In this document: positions 1-12,400 of the stretch, piece by piece | Position numbering within the stretch: position 1 is the first letter of the stretch | How the letters are laid out: each line of letters begins with the position of its first letter | From: Apostichopus japonicus | Lineage: Eukaryota; Echinodermata; Holothuroidea; Aspidochirotida; Stichopodidae | Reading direction: 5' to 3' | DNA length: 64,000 nt | NCBI RefSeq assembly: GCF_037975245.1 | Contig: NC_092569.1 | Location: 16,416,001-16,480,000 of the forward strand | Program-made: the position numbers and the translations under genes | Notes under the pieces: generated by a model | What the model saw: the letters and a program-made list of their open reading frames with translations, nothing else | The model's database searches: none | Told to the model about the DNA's origin: nothing

Positions 1-503
1 TACATATGATAATTATTCTCATGGTTTTTGTTATCGATAATTTTTACAGTTTATTTGCTATGTTGGACGATATAATTAAATACCCGTTTGAAACGTGATC
101 GTTTCCACGATATATCGGCAAGCCATTGTCAATTTTAATTTGCTTATTGTATTCGTTAACAAAAGGAATTCTTATCGTTTTTTTAAGAAAATAACTAATA
201 TGTGAACCCCTTTTCAAACTTATCTCTATTTATGATATGGTGTAATCAAATTTCTTATGTTTTATTCCGTGCATTAGGTAGTTCACAATTAGGACTCTAG
301 TTTTTTTTTAAATAAGTACAAAATATCAATATTTTACAAACAGACAAGTACATCAATTGAACACCGACAATAAACTCAAACAGCATGGTAAAGAGAAAAT
401 GAAAAATCATATTGAGTTTAAAAATCATTGAGTTAGAAAATCATTTATCACAATTAAATATTCAACTTCAACTTGTATTTGATAAAAGATAAAAGAAACT
501 TAC

Positions 504-572
504 GGTTTCTGCCTGAAAAGCTGGAAGTTGAGAGAATAATTCCAAAACACAAAATGTTAGGATGAACTGCAT
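504..572 (-). CDS. FReD gene 0, exon 1 (signal peptide); gene runs off the left edge
   Basis: This is the first coding exon of a further fibrinogen-related gene whose remaining exons lie left of the window. It encodes 23 residues starting MQFILTFCVLELFSQLPAFQ, a hydrophobic signal peptide, and ends at a GTAAGT donor in phase 0 like exon 1 of the three downstream copies. It differs from them mainly by Glu-Leu in place of Gly-Leu in the hydrophobic core (GAATTA instead of GGACTC/GGACTA-type codons). That charge inside the h-region might weaken secretion. The exon identity is secure because four near-identical copies exist; whether the whole gene is functional cannot be seen. Confidence 0.8.
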
Positions 573-679
573 CTTGACGATTTTTTTCTGGTCTTAACGA
601 TCACAAATCTCAAGAAGGAATGAAGTAAACTTTCTGGCAGCGAACCAGTTCAACCACTTTCTGAGCTTACCCTGCGTAC

Positions 680-740
680 TATGACGTGGTTGTTGACACG
701 TGTCACCGAAGAGATGATTAACCATTTACATTTATACTAA
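680..740 (-). promoter_or_regulatory. Upstream region of FReD gene 0
   Basis: On the minus strand a TATAAA (731-736) lies about 160 bp upstream of the ATG. Between them are a CACGTG E-box (697-702) and a motif written TGACGTGG on the plus strand (682-689). All three are conserved in the copies at 14990-15044 and 30899-30953, and the last two also at 63956-63976. Conservation may simply reflect recent duplication, so promoter function is an inference. Confidence 0.4.
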
Positions 741-2136
741 TTGTTATAACCTGCATGATCACGTAAATAAAAACATAAGCTAACAGTTTTCCTGTTGTCC
801 CTTAAAGAGTAAAAATGATGACAATTACTATTAGTTCATTTTGATAGCTTTAATTGTATAGCCGTAATGCGATGTTGCTTTAATGGTCACATTAGTTATA
901 TTAATTTCATTTACAATCTCAAACCAACTCAAAATATTTCTTTCGATAACACAAATTATACCGCATTATATATATATATATATTACACTCAGCTCATTAA
1001 CCTTTCACCTATAAGTACCTACGTAAGTTTGAATCCTAACGTACTACTTTCAATTAACTGAATTTCGTCTCATGTAGCTTAGCATCAACAGTTAAATGAT
1101 GTTAAGGAAACTGCTGTAAAGCCCCTTAAGCAGTGCCAAATATCCAAATATGTATCTACAATCAAGAGGATACCGTTTAACAGTATCAAACCATCCATAT
1201 CTAGTGAAACACGAGTTTTCTTCTTCTTTTTTTTTTGAAATCCCACCCAAGCTCTCTGCAAGTTGCCATGTTTTTGTGAAATTACCCAGGATGCAACTTT
1301 TGCATGACGTCACACATGTACCTCGGCAGAGTTGAACTTGCCGCTATGCAGATTCTCTCGTAGAACCGCTTCACACAAAACCACGCTCGCGTACGGTATA
1401 TGCTGAAACTACTTAACTATCACTAATTTTCAAATTATTAAAACGGTTGAACTGGACTTTATTATCCAGAAATGTAAAGAAAAATAACTTAAGTCACCAT
1501 GTAGCCATCTTGCTTTCGATTTTGAGTAATGTATTCAGACGACATGTAACCTAGGCCTAAACAGTGTATCGTCCAATGTCCACAATCGTAGTTCGAGTAA
1601 CAAGTATAGTTACTATATAACTTAGTCATTAGTAACACTACTCGACATACTGTGACTGCGATCATCACTTCGTCGATGAAAAGTATTGTTTATTCGAGCA
1701 ATTCAACATGACTGAGGCACACATTACCCCATTTGACTATTGCGTACAACTGACTCAATCCTGCGACAAAAAAATAGTAATTTCAGAAGAAAGTGATTGA
1801 GCCGTAGTTTTGAATTCGGAAGCAAACAGTGACAATCAATGTGCGTCTGTGTTGACATTCATCTTGCAAAATACCAATTTACGCAGATTTATTTATACAC
1901 GACATTCAGTGTACGTATGCATCTATCATTCAAAATTGGTTAAATATTTTACATTTACTTAAATTTTGAAAGTGTTTAACATTTTTTAAATGATATCCTA
2001 AAGTCTTACAAGCTGTGTAAAAATTAACTATGTAAGTATTATATAATTTGGCAACGCATTTTCAGGAACTTCTCAGGTTCATGTATGACGTCGTAAACAG
2101 CTGATTGTCTGCTTCCCTCTCCTCCAGTATGGAGGA

Positions 2137-2168
2137 TAAGGGCGGATAAGGGGGATAAGGGCGGGGAA
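2137..2168 (+). repeat. GGATAAGGG-type minisatellite, unit 1
   Basis: Short G-rich tandem repeat built on GGATAAGGGC. It has four or more G-tracts close together on the plus strand, so it could form a G-quadruplex. The paralogous site at 16392-16446 is longer, so copy number changed after the duplication. Confidence 0.7.
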
Positions 2169-2539
2169 TCTGACTTATTGTTTTATTAAATGAAGTCGTA
2201 AAGGAATAACATGATAAAGGTTATTGTTGGCGTAAATATATATATACTAAAAGTATGTGAAGAGTCAATCAGGCAGTATTGCTCTCCATTAAGGTTAGTT
2301 TATACAAGGAGAAGGATTTGTGATTTTATAGTGTCTTTGTGAAGTTAACCTTACTACCAACATGTTACAAAGGCAATGGAAGGGAGTTCTTTTAATGAAT
2401 GGAATTTGTGACGTAGGACGACATCAATCCTATCATACATTGTACAGTAGTGTACAGCAAACCTCTGAACATCGATGACAATATGACAGCAGTGATCGAA
2501 TGGTTTCCTTTATTTCTTTCAGTTGGTCTTACTAAACAG

Positions 2540-2807
2540 TTGCCTTGAAGTTAAGGCCGACACTGACTTTCTTTTCATCTTTTTATTTGTGTAATCGTGA
2601 TATCGACTTGTGTGGGCTATTCTCCTATATGACCGTTGAAAATGATGAAAACTTTTTATCAATTGTTGCCTGTCACAAAGACATACATACACGTGGTCTG
2701 AGCATTCAGTGGTTCGAGAAGACGTGTGTAGTACTGCATAGAAAGAGAAGCAATGTGATAGCCAGAGCAGATTACGTCAACAGGAAAGATAAAGGAAATC
2801 ATCCCCT
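2540..2807 (+). pseudogene. Possible Ig-like exon relic
   Basis: The plus-strand frame between a possible acceptor (ACTAAACAG, ending 2539) and donor (GTAAAA from 2808) encodes a stretch with an Ig-like Cys-x12-Trp spacing (VACHKDIHTRGLSIQWF). The paralogous stretch near 16810-17087 keeps the reading frame but has TAG just after the tryptophan, so at least that copy is dead. No upstream or downstream partner exon was found. The reading as an immunoglobulin domain is speculative. Confidence 0.2.
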
Positions 2808-5800
2808 GTAAAATGACATGCTAGCCAACAAGAATTATACAGATAAACAGATCAAGCTCATGTAGGATTTACAAGTTTTAAATTCATATGCAGTCGTTCT
2901 CTGTTTGAGAATAACCACTTTAGTGTCTTTCAAGTTACCTCTACAGTTTATCATTGCTGAAATATTGCAATAACATTAGCAGGATGTGTTTTGGATGGCT
3001 ATATGTATGTATTTAGTTATATTCCAAAAATTGATGACAATATTCAGCCGCACAGGAATACTTTTCTTTTCTCTTTATTAAGTTAGGTCTACTAAATAAT
3101 TACAATACATCTTGGATATTCTTCATCCTTTGTTTGTGAGTACACTGTATGTCTAAACATCCATACAGAAACCGTACTATATGAACAAAGGAAAAGCACA
3201 TAGCTGAAACATCATGCTTAAGGTTGCTAGTATTTCGTGGATAAAAGAAATGTTTAAAACTTTGGCATTGCACCTTCTCCTTACCCGAAAAATGTATCAT
3301 AAACTGTAATTTTAAGTCGATGCTCATAAACAACAACTTTATAATAATGGATTTGATAAGACATGGATGTATACAATCAAACAATATGTGCGTGAACCTT
3401 ACGTCATATTAATTTAACAATAGGATATTGATGTTGCATGTGATCTATAAAAAGACTAATTGAACCTCAGATAAATACCTCAATTGACGGCAAATCACCG
3501 ATAAAGGCATTAAAGTCCCAGCTACATTCGATGTCGACGGTATACATATTCCTTTTATTTCTTGGGGGGGGGGGGTGAGGAGGGTAGGACGGGGATAAGG
3601 GAAGTAGGTTGGGGAATGGGGAATAGACGAATGTATACTGTAGTAAATGAACACATTCGATCGAAATCTTCCAATCGTCCAAAATTGTACGAAGCAAAGC
3701 TCATCGTCATGACTGTGCGGTTATTTACTACTCAATTGTACCAAAATACGTTTGTCGAGTTAAGTATCGACGACTTTGTGTTATAATGTAATGCATAACT
3801 GGCCTGTAATAAGCTATTCGAGTCGTCAAAATGTTTGATATTAAAAACGCAGTAGCTGACTAACCCCATTCACTTTCAAATACAGATGAAAAAGTGGGAA
3901 ATTTGCAATACATTCATATTGGAGTTTTTTGACGTGTTCAATAGAACGATGGAAAAGTTTCTATGAGATTTTCTTAATTTTTAATCAGTTACCCCCCCCC
4001 CCCTGCGTTCATTAGGTGAGCAGCAATATAAAAAAAAAGTACCGCAGTATCTATCCCATAGTTAGAACTGTATTTACATGTATGTCCATTGTTCTTTAAT
4101 TGTCTAATGATTGATACTGACATGACACGCAAAGTGTAAAGGCATTCTGGCGTATGAGGACATGTAATTTTATTGACTGAGGGCGCTGTCATATCTGGCC
4201 TAGTGTGTGTAATATGTACTGTTTACAGATCACTTAGTCAAAGCAATGAGCAGATCGGGTAGAAAGCTCACACGCATTTTCACACACCTGTTGCATCTTG
4301 TATGGAAATGCGCTGGGTGATTGTCTAGTGAAAGGTTCCTTTTGTGCAATTTTGCCTACGAAAAAACAAGTGCTCTGTGAAAAACAAGTGCTTAAAACAG
4401 TTAGTCTAACTAGAATGTTCCAAAATATGTTTAAAAAGATCTCTTAGTCCATAGTTACTAATATAAATTATCAACTCACGGTACTGTTATGATCTGCAGT
4501 CAGTCAATGCATGTCAGTGCAAGTTTCGAGGAACTAGATAGGGTCGATATTATAGCGCCCTCTGTTAATTCTGGGCGTGGCTGGAGAGCTCAATTGAATT
4601 CTCAAATGCTTATTGTATGCGATACTTTGCAGCTCTGATTTTTTTAGGGCGCTCTTCTCAAACAGTGATATTCTTACGGCGATACGAATTGCATTTGGTT
4701 TTTATTATCACTATATTGATAATTGTAACGTTGCAAACGTAATTAGAAAACGAAAGACCACTCAATATTCATTTCAAACTCTGCAAATGGATTTTAACAA
4801 GAGCGATGACAACATGGTGTGAAATTAATATTTAATGTAATACACAAGATTAATCATATGAAAGTAAATCAATTGGCAAATGGCGGAAAGTAGTCGTGTT
4901 GCGGCGCATATAAAGCAATGAATCGTTAAAACCCTTTTGTAAGATAAATTACTTTCAATCAGTTTTGTTTTAAGCTAAGAACTAAGCTACCGGGAATTTT
5001 AGAGCTAAACTAAAATGGAATTTAAAACTTGTAAATTTGTCTATTGTTTTGCCAAATGTTATGACTATTAAACAATCTTATGAATATGAAGGTCGAGTGA
5101 CAATGTGACATTGTTTAGTTAGAGATGTAGGGTAAGGTGCAGTTAAACTCCTCCTCCTATTGCTATTGTAATTGACTTTTGCTACACCTACGGATGAATC
5201 CAAAAGCATTTTGCTGGATCGCTCTAGTTTATCCATTAAATTAAACAAGACTTCCAGATAATCAAATAATGGAACTTCTAGTCACATATTTCTTTGGAAA
5301 CCTTGAAGTATCTGTTAACAATATTGCATATTCACGAAACCGGCTCCCCTCCAAATTTACGAGATGTATTGAATTGCCATCTCTACGCTAAATAACAAAT
5401 CAAAAGATTCCCACAGTGACTTGGGTAGTGACTTGCATGGGACAGTGGTGAATCAACGATTCCATGAAGGAAGGGGTGATGCCCTGGTGTCAGCCGTCTC
5501 CAATTCAGGGATTTGGTTGTGTTTTTTAAATCAAAGAATGAACAATTTAGACGCCATTCATTCTGATACACATTTAGACAATAAATAAATACAAGTAGTG
5601 CTAAATGCAAGTTTCTGCTAACAAATATTTCGTGTGATTTTGGAAAAAAAGGTTGGTGTACAGCCGTATAGAAGTAGTTCAATTCTTCTCCAACTGAATG
5701 AGTTTATTGATACTTGGGCGGATAGTTATTTATTACTATTGTAGTAACACTTTAGTAAGAGGTATGGTAATTTAACAGTTACATTGACTATAACCTTTAC

Positions 5801-6125
5801 GGGATCATGAATATGTTCACAGATTTATCAAAGTGACTATATATGTATATGAAAAGGGGGGGGGGGCATGCTGCTTTCAATTAAAAGTGCTAACAGAATA
5901 ATCTTCGTCATCAGCTTACTGCTGTTTAAACATTCAATACACAAACACACACAGGACAAAGGATTTACTCTCAGTGTGGATAATTATTTGACATTTATTC
6001 TTCTTCAGTATTCGTCATTCGAAAATATTATCAAAAAGGAGTTATCGGTTTTGACAAAGAGGTATATTTATAGTTCTGAGTCAAGTGAAAGTATTCGTTC
6101 ATTGTGTTAAAATTAAGATGAAAAC

Positions 6126-6131
6126 TTTATT
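6126..6131 (-). terminator. Candidate poly(A) signal of FReD gene A
   Basis: AATAAA on the minus strand about 73 bases beyond the stop codon of gene A. It is the first canonical hexamer downstream of the stop. Confidence 0.5.
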
Positions 6132-6203
6132 TTTCACGGGACTCTGTGACCCCTGATGAAACTTCATCTTTTTTGATTGGAGTTGTTGTCTGCGTCTGAT
6201 GTA

Positions 6204-6457
6204 TTACACTGGACGTATCCTCATTTCTGCGTATTTTATGTGGTAACTACTCCCTGGAAGACTATACCAGAAGATGCTCTTGTAAGTAGTACTGCCGGAT
6301 GTGTACAGTCCGTTTAAATTGGCATGATAATAATAATAATCCTTGTACCACCACGCTCCATGCCAATACTGGGCCAGGTTATAACTACTATGAAGGTCGT
6401 TGTCACTGTCGAATGTCGTAAAGGACATGTTCCTGCTGTATGCCATTCTATCATACG
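6204..6457 (-). CDS. FReD gene A exon 5: Ca2+ site and variable Tyr-rich loop
   Basis: Terminal exon, 83 codons plus stop, entered in phase 1 from a TTTTCACAG acceptor. It carries the Ca2+-binding DSDND, then NLAQYWHGAWWYKDYYYYHA and NLNG. In the family consensus the position after NLAQ-type Asn is Cys and a second Cys follows WWY; both are absent here. The YYYY codons are a TAT run (near 6327-6341), which is effectively a coding microsatellite. Confidence 0.88.
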
Positions 6458-9400
6458 CTGTGAAAAGGAAACACGAGATGCAGATAAAACGCATGATCGT
6501 ATTAACAATAATATTAGGTTGTTTCCATACGGCATAAATTAAGAGAAGTTTCATTATGTGTAAAATTAATGAAATACTGTCACATTAAACAAACATTTTC
6601 TTTAAATTTGTATTTATTTCTAAATAAATGTTGTTTACACCACTTATTAGTGCCTCTTATTAGATGAAAACTGAATTAATAGTGCCTATTATTAGATGAA
6701 AACTGAATTAATATGAATTTTCTTTATTATATTTTTGTGTTTTTGTTCAAAATTATTAGTACACCACGATACATGTTATTGCAAAGTAACCATCTCTTTA
6801 CGATAACACCCTTTCCAACGTCAATTAATACATACCATAAATACGGGACAAAGTGGCCTAATTTAAACCAGTTTGTTGTCAAGTATCCAATTTTCACATC
6901 ACACTTTATGGATTATTGTTTGTATTTCATGACACACACTATATCTATGTTAAGAAATATATCGTTGCTACCACAATGTTACCGGTATGTTGGAATCGTA
7001 AAAGAAAAAAAATCAATAGTTATTATGAAGAACATTATTTTTTCATCAATGGTTTTATTTACCAAATTATTGGATCATTGTTTTAGAAGTCTATAAAGAT
7101 TTCTACTCTGTTATTATTTTCTTTTCTTGATGTTGCCAGTTGAACGGAGGTGATGTCTTTTTTATTATTATAGAGGATGAAGAAAACTTATGGGATGATG
7201 GGCAGATGACAAGGAAGTTGGAATAGGTTTGTTGTTATAAATCACAAGGCCTTCTGTCACTGTAGGTATATGTATCAACCTGAGTTCATTTAAGGTATAT
7301 CTTTCAACCTGAGTTCATTTAAGGTATATCTTTCAACCTGAGTTCATTTAAGGTATATGTATCAACCTGAGTTCATTTAAGAAGCCCATTAATCATTGAT
7401 TCCAAATACAATTAAACCTGACCAGCTTTCTTTCGATTTGATTAAAAACATTGTACTATTTAAATTAAAATAGAGTCAGTATTTGACTATGCTTCAGCTC
7501 CCGATGTTATCGTTTGTCACACATGAGTAAACTTTCTTAATTTCACATTCGGACACTATCAATAGACCAAATATAAAGAAGATTAATGGATATTCTAAAG
7601 AAAGTATTTTCAGTCTGATAGCGTTGACGTGATGGATTCGTCTGGTGTTTTAATAACAACAGAAGTGGATTAATGGGCATTGCCCGGGAGGTGTGCAAGG
7701 TATCGTTTTATGCAGATTTATGCAATGTTATTGTAAAAATGTTAATGAGATCATAATTATTAATATCGTTTTTGAGCTGATCATTTCTAAAATGTCTGCG
7801 TGTATGTTACATATTTAATGAATAATTACAAACAGCTAATGAACTGACGATTCTAATTACACGGGTTAATTTGACGACAAATGTTAGACAGGGAGGTAAC
7901 GGATCAAGGTAATTATGCATAATTTGGTAGAAGCGTTCATAATTTCTTTACTAATGTTCAGTCCTTTGAAATATTGTTTGAAGGTTTTGATACTGACAAG
8001 AAGAATCAACGAGGTTTTATATGTACGTACCTGTTGTGCTGGAGCTGTCGTATTCTCCAAGGCCAACTAAGCGATATTTAGTCTCTTCATCGCTGATCCT
8101 AAACAGGTCGTACTTCGCAAAATAGGGATCACCATTCACGTTGTTTAAATCAATTCGAAGCATGTAATCCTTTTGGTTAGTTAAGAGTGATATTTTATCG
8201 TTGCCAAGCCAAAATTCCCTTTTCAGGAAACCAAAACCATCTCGGTATTCTTCCCAGTCTCTGTAAAATTCCAAGGAACCGTCGACCCGGCGCTGTAAGA
8301 CCTGGTTTAGTTTCAAAACAAAAACATGTCATATTTGGTTTTGAAATATATAACAATGTGAACGATTAACGTTAGATGGTACGATGTATTAGACCGAGTG
8401 TAGTTAGTGTTTTAATGGTGCGACTAACGTTGAACAGATACGGTAGCCTGTGAACCCTTTGAATTCTTCTTTTTCTAATAGAATACATTAGTATCATACA
8501 ATTTTGGCCCTTATTGCGAACAGTCATGTAGCTGTCGAAACATTTTGAGGTTTTGAATCTTTCTCGCTATGAGAGAAAACAATCATACTTAGGATTATTA
8601 TATGCTCTCGGGAAGTTATGGTAAGCGCTATTAGAAATTCATATTTAATACGGTAAATTTGACACTAAATAACGTTTTCCTTTGAATTAAATCAAACTGA
8701 AAGATATGAATAAATAATGTTTGCCTTCTCGAACGAATCAGCACCTGTAACACACATAATCTGTATAAAGGAAACGCTTTTTTACAGAACCAACAAAATG
8801 TAAAATATCAACAAACTTTAGGAAGCACGCTAAATATAAATTAGTTAAGGGTAATATTATGTTATGTTCTTACCGTCCAGCCTCCTCCGTCAATTGAGTT
8901 ATTACAGTAAACTTGAAAAGGTTCATTGGCTCCATCTGGCTTAATCAGATAAATTCCAGATTCAGAGGAACTCCCTTCACATTGTTCGTAAACTTCTTTA
9001 CAATCTCGAGGATATTCTGGCTCTTGGTAGAAAAAGTAGGAGGAGTCTGAAGGAATGCAAAAGAAAAACTTGTAAGACATGGATGCGATCAATTTTAAAT
9101 TGAACTACAGAACTCGCTGTTCCGTTTACAGGTCTCTCGATAAAAGTGAAAACGGTTTGCAATAAAGCAACAACAAATGTTTGTCAAAGTATTAAACATA
9201 AATCTTCCATGCATTTTCCTGCTTGGAAGAACACCATGAAAGTAAAAATCTTAAAATCATAAAAGAACGCAACAAATATATAGACAAATCTTAAATTGAA
9301 GAAGCAGAATACCTGAATAAATGTCTATTTAATTTAAAACGACAAATGTTGGCTTCTTTTTCACCGCCGCGAAAAACCTTAAAGGCTTTCATTTTTGTTG

Positions 9401-12400
9401 TTGTAATTTCCCAGCCAGTGTTAAAAGCGGTTTGCTTTCCCTTTTTTTACATCTTTTTAGTTTTTTAAACTAAATTACAAAACCACGTCATTTGAGTACG
9501 CCTCTCTGCCAAGAAAGAATTATAACTTAAGGGTAGGTATAATTAATATATATACCTATCACATCAAGAAACGTAAATATCAATGCATATGAACCAAAAA
9601 TATGTGAACACCACAAAAGCAGATATCACCATCATTGTCAATTAAGATAATTTATATGACTGATTAATTTCGTTTCTGTAATACTGTTTTTGATGATAGA
9701 ATTTTTGTTTACACACAGAATTGAATATTAAGTGAGATGAATACTATATATGTATTTATTCACCGATGGCTACATCTATCATAATAGTTTCCTAAAGGCA
9801 TGAAAACCAAATTAGAATTGAAAATTAAGATACATTCAAACCGAAATTTAAAATGAAGTAAACTAATAAAAAAAAATGAATTTTAGTAGCTATGTTTGTT
9901 TTAAGATAAATAGACACCTCCTTTTTACTATAAGTATTTTGACTATAAGTTGTTTCCAGTCAACTTTAAAAACTTTAATTTAATTTAATAATCCACAGTA
10001 CGTCTTTATGTGAAGAAAGCATTTAATAAATTTTAACCAGTTGATTATGATATACGGTAGTAGGTGCATATCTAATTACCACATCACGAAACAGCATATT
10101 AAACAAATGTATGTAAAAACAAAACAGAAATCACAATTGTTGTCTATTTAAATCAATGATATAAATAACTAATTGAGTTAGATGAATCATATATATCAAT
10201 GGGTACCTCTAAATTGAACAAAAAATGAAAATTGCATTCATACTTGTAATGTACTTCTTTAGAACATGTATTTTTTGTAAAAGATTCATGTTAATGTTCC
10301 TTGAAAAAAGAAATGAATAAGAATGATATTTTTTTTTTACCTCCAGTGCTCCTTTTGTTCCTCCCAGAATTTTCCTGTCCAACATTCTAAATGGAGATAT
10401 GAAAATTAAAAATATAAAAGTCAACGAAGTCACTAAAAGGACATTCCGATAGCGGGAGGGACTCGTTTGTAAAGGGTACAATTCAGTTCCAACGCATTTT
10501 TAAGTTGCTGCTAATCTTTGGTTTAATTCCAATAAAGTATAATCAGGAATCATCAACTATGTCATTATTAGGTCATCTTAATCATTTCACTAATATAGAG
10601 GCATTTACTTTGACCCCACTCGTATGACAAGGTTTCTGTAATATTCGTACTAAGATCTTTCTCTTTTACTCAGATATTAGCTTCTTTATAGGAAACATTA
10701 CGGGAAATCAAGAGACACTATTCCAACACTCTATTCCAACACAGTATAAGTATTCAGTTTAAAACGTATATAGAACTTTAGTTAAGCCGTGACATATGTT
10801 AATGAAAACAAAATGTGTTTCTATCCCATATTGCGTTGTCGTTGTGTTTACTTCTTGGCATGGATGTTTGAAGACAAACTTTATAAAATTATTCTTGAAA
10901 CTATTTAGATGACAGAATGATTGAATAAAAGAGTTACACACTCAACGCTATTGTTATCCTGTTTCCCGCCCTTATACCGAATAACCAAGATAAAACAATT
11001 TATTAGACGTTTTAATTTTCGCGACGTGAAGTGAGAAAGTTATTTGATTCCTTCCCGTAGGAGAAGATATCAACATTGAATTCAATGAGCGTTTTGAAAT
11101 GAATTAATCTAGAAAATACAAGGAAATTTGATAGCTTGAAACTGAGACAAACACATTGTTTTCTGGATGTTTACAATTTTCATAAATATCTTTCATATTA
11201 ATGGTCAGGTTTGTGTATGTGTATTTAAACGGAAATACGACTATCATAGTGCTTAGCTGAAGTAATTATCTTTTAGTAAGATATTTAGGATTGTTGAAAA
11301 TATTACGAACTGACTTTCATGTACGTACAAATAAAATTTGAATTATCTTAGTTAAATGAGTCGCTTTTTGGATCTCTTAGCCATTTCTGCATTCTGTATT
11401 GCAATTTTGTTTATTTTTATAATTTTTATTATCAGGAAAAGATCAATAAAGTGCACATCTTCAACTTGAAACATAACTTACAATTGTTATAAAGCTTAGT
11501 GATTTACCTAAAACAGTACTACCTATGGCGGGTACTCTCACCGTTTCTTCCTTTATGGTTCTGCTTGCTTAGTAAGTTGTATTATATTAATCTTATGGCA
11601 CATATGATGTATTTGTTAAAAATATTATATAATACTTATTAAACCTACCTCATAAACTAATACCACCGATAAAATTTATTACAATAGAATGCATATGGAA
11701 TGCATCATATTAATCAATGTTGTGTTTGAGAAGTTAGAATACTTCAACGCATTGATCTAGGCAACATTTTAGCATCAAGTGTGATATTCGCTTTTCCATG
11801 TTGTTCAAAACTTGTTATGGATTCCTCAGTGCCTTCTCCATTTTTTTTTCAAATGTTTCCAAAGATAAATACTATTTGACTATTTTATATAGAAATAATT
11901 CCTTAACATAACTAACAGCGTTCCTCCAGCAGAATCTCTAATACCAAGCCTAATATAATCTAATAAATCGGGAAATACATATTTATTTGAGAGATATTTT
12001 ACAGGCATTTATTACTTCATACGATGCAACAATGTTTTTAAGGCTACTAAACCCTAATATGCTATATTAATCAAGAATCAATTTCTCATTCATAAACAAA
12101 TCGTTCAGTTTTCCTTTATAGTAATACGGCATACTTTTCACGTTTATATTCAACACTACATCAGATTAAGGCAATGAGTGATTCTTTTCATTTGTTTAAA
12201 CTGTTATTGAACTATTTTGATATGCCATCGCTATTTCGTGGATGTCATGCCAAGGAAAACATGCTCTAAGAACACGGGAGAGAACAGTTCATTAATTCTT
12301 TTTATTAAAAAAAAATATGAGTTTCTCGGTAAAATAAATAAATTTCAGTGGTGCGTGTCCTGATTAGATATTTACAATTTTGTGAAATTTATTTGTTTGG

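Noticed and set aside
1092-1313. 73-codon minus-strand frame in the intergenic region
   Set aside because: The paralogous region at 15380-15614 gives a different, broken protein, so there is no coding constraint.
6324-6542. Plus-strand frame opposite FReD-A exon 5
   Set aside because: Antisense shadow of a well-supported exon; the same occurs at 36558-36791.
7265-7380. CRISPR-like array of four regular repeats
   Set aside because: The 29-bp units are directly adjacent with no spacers, the organism is an animal, and copy number varies between paralogues. It is a minisatellite.
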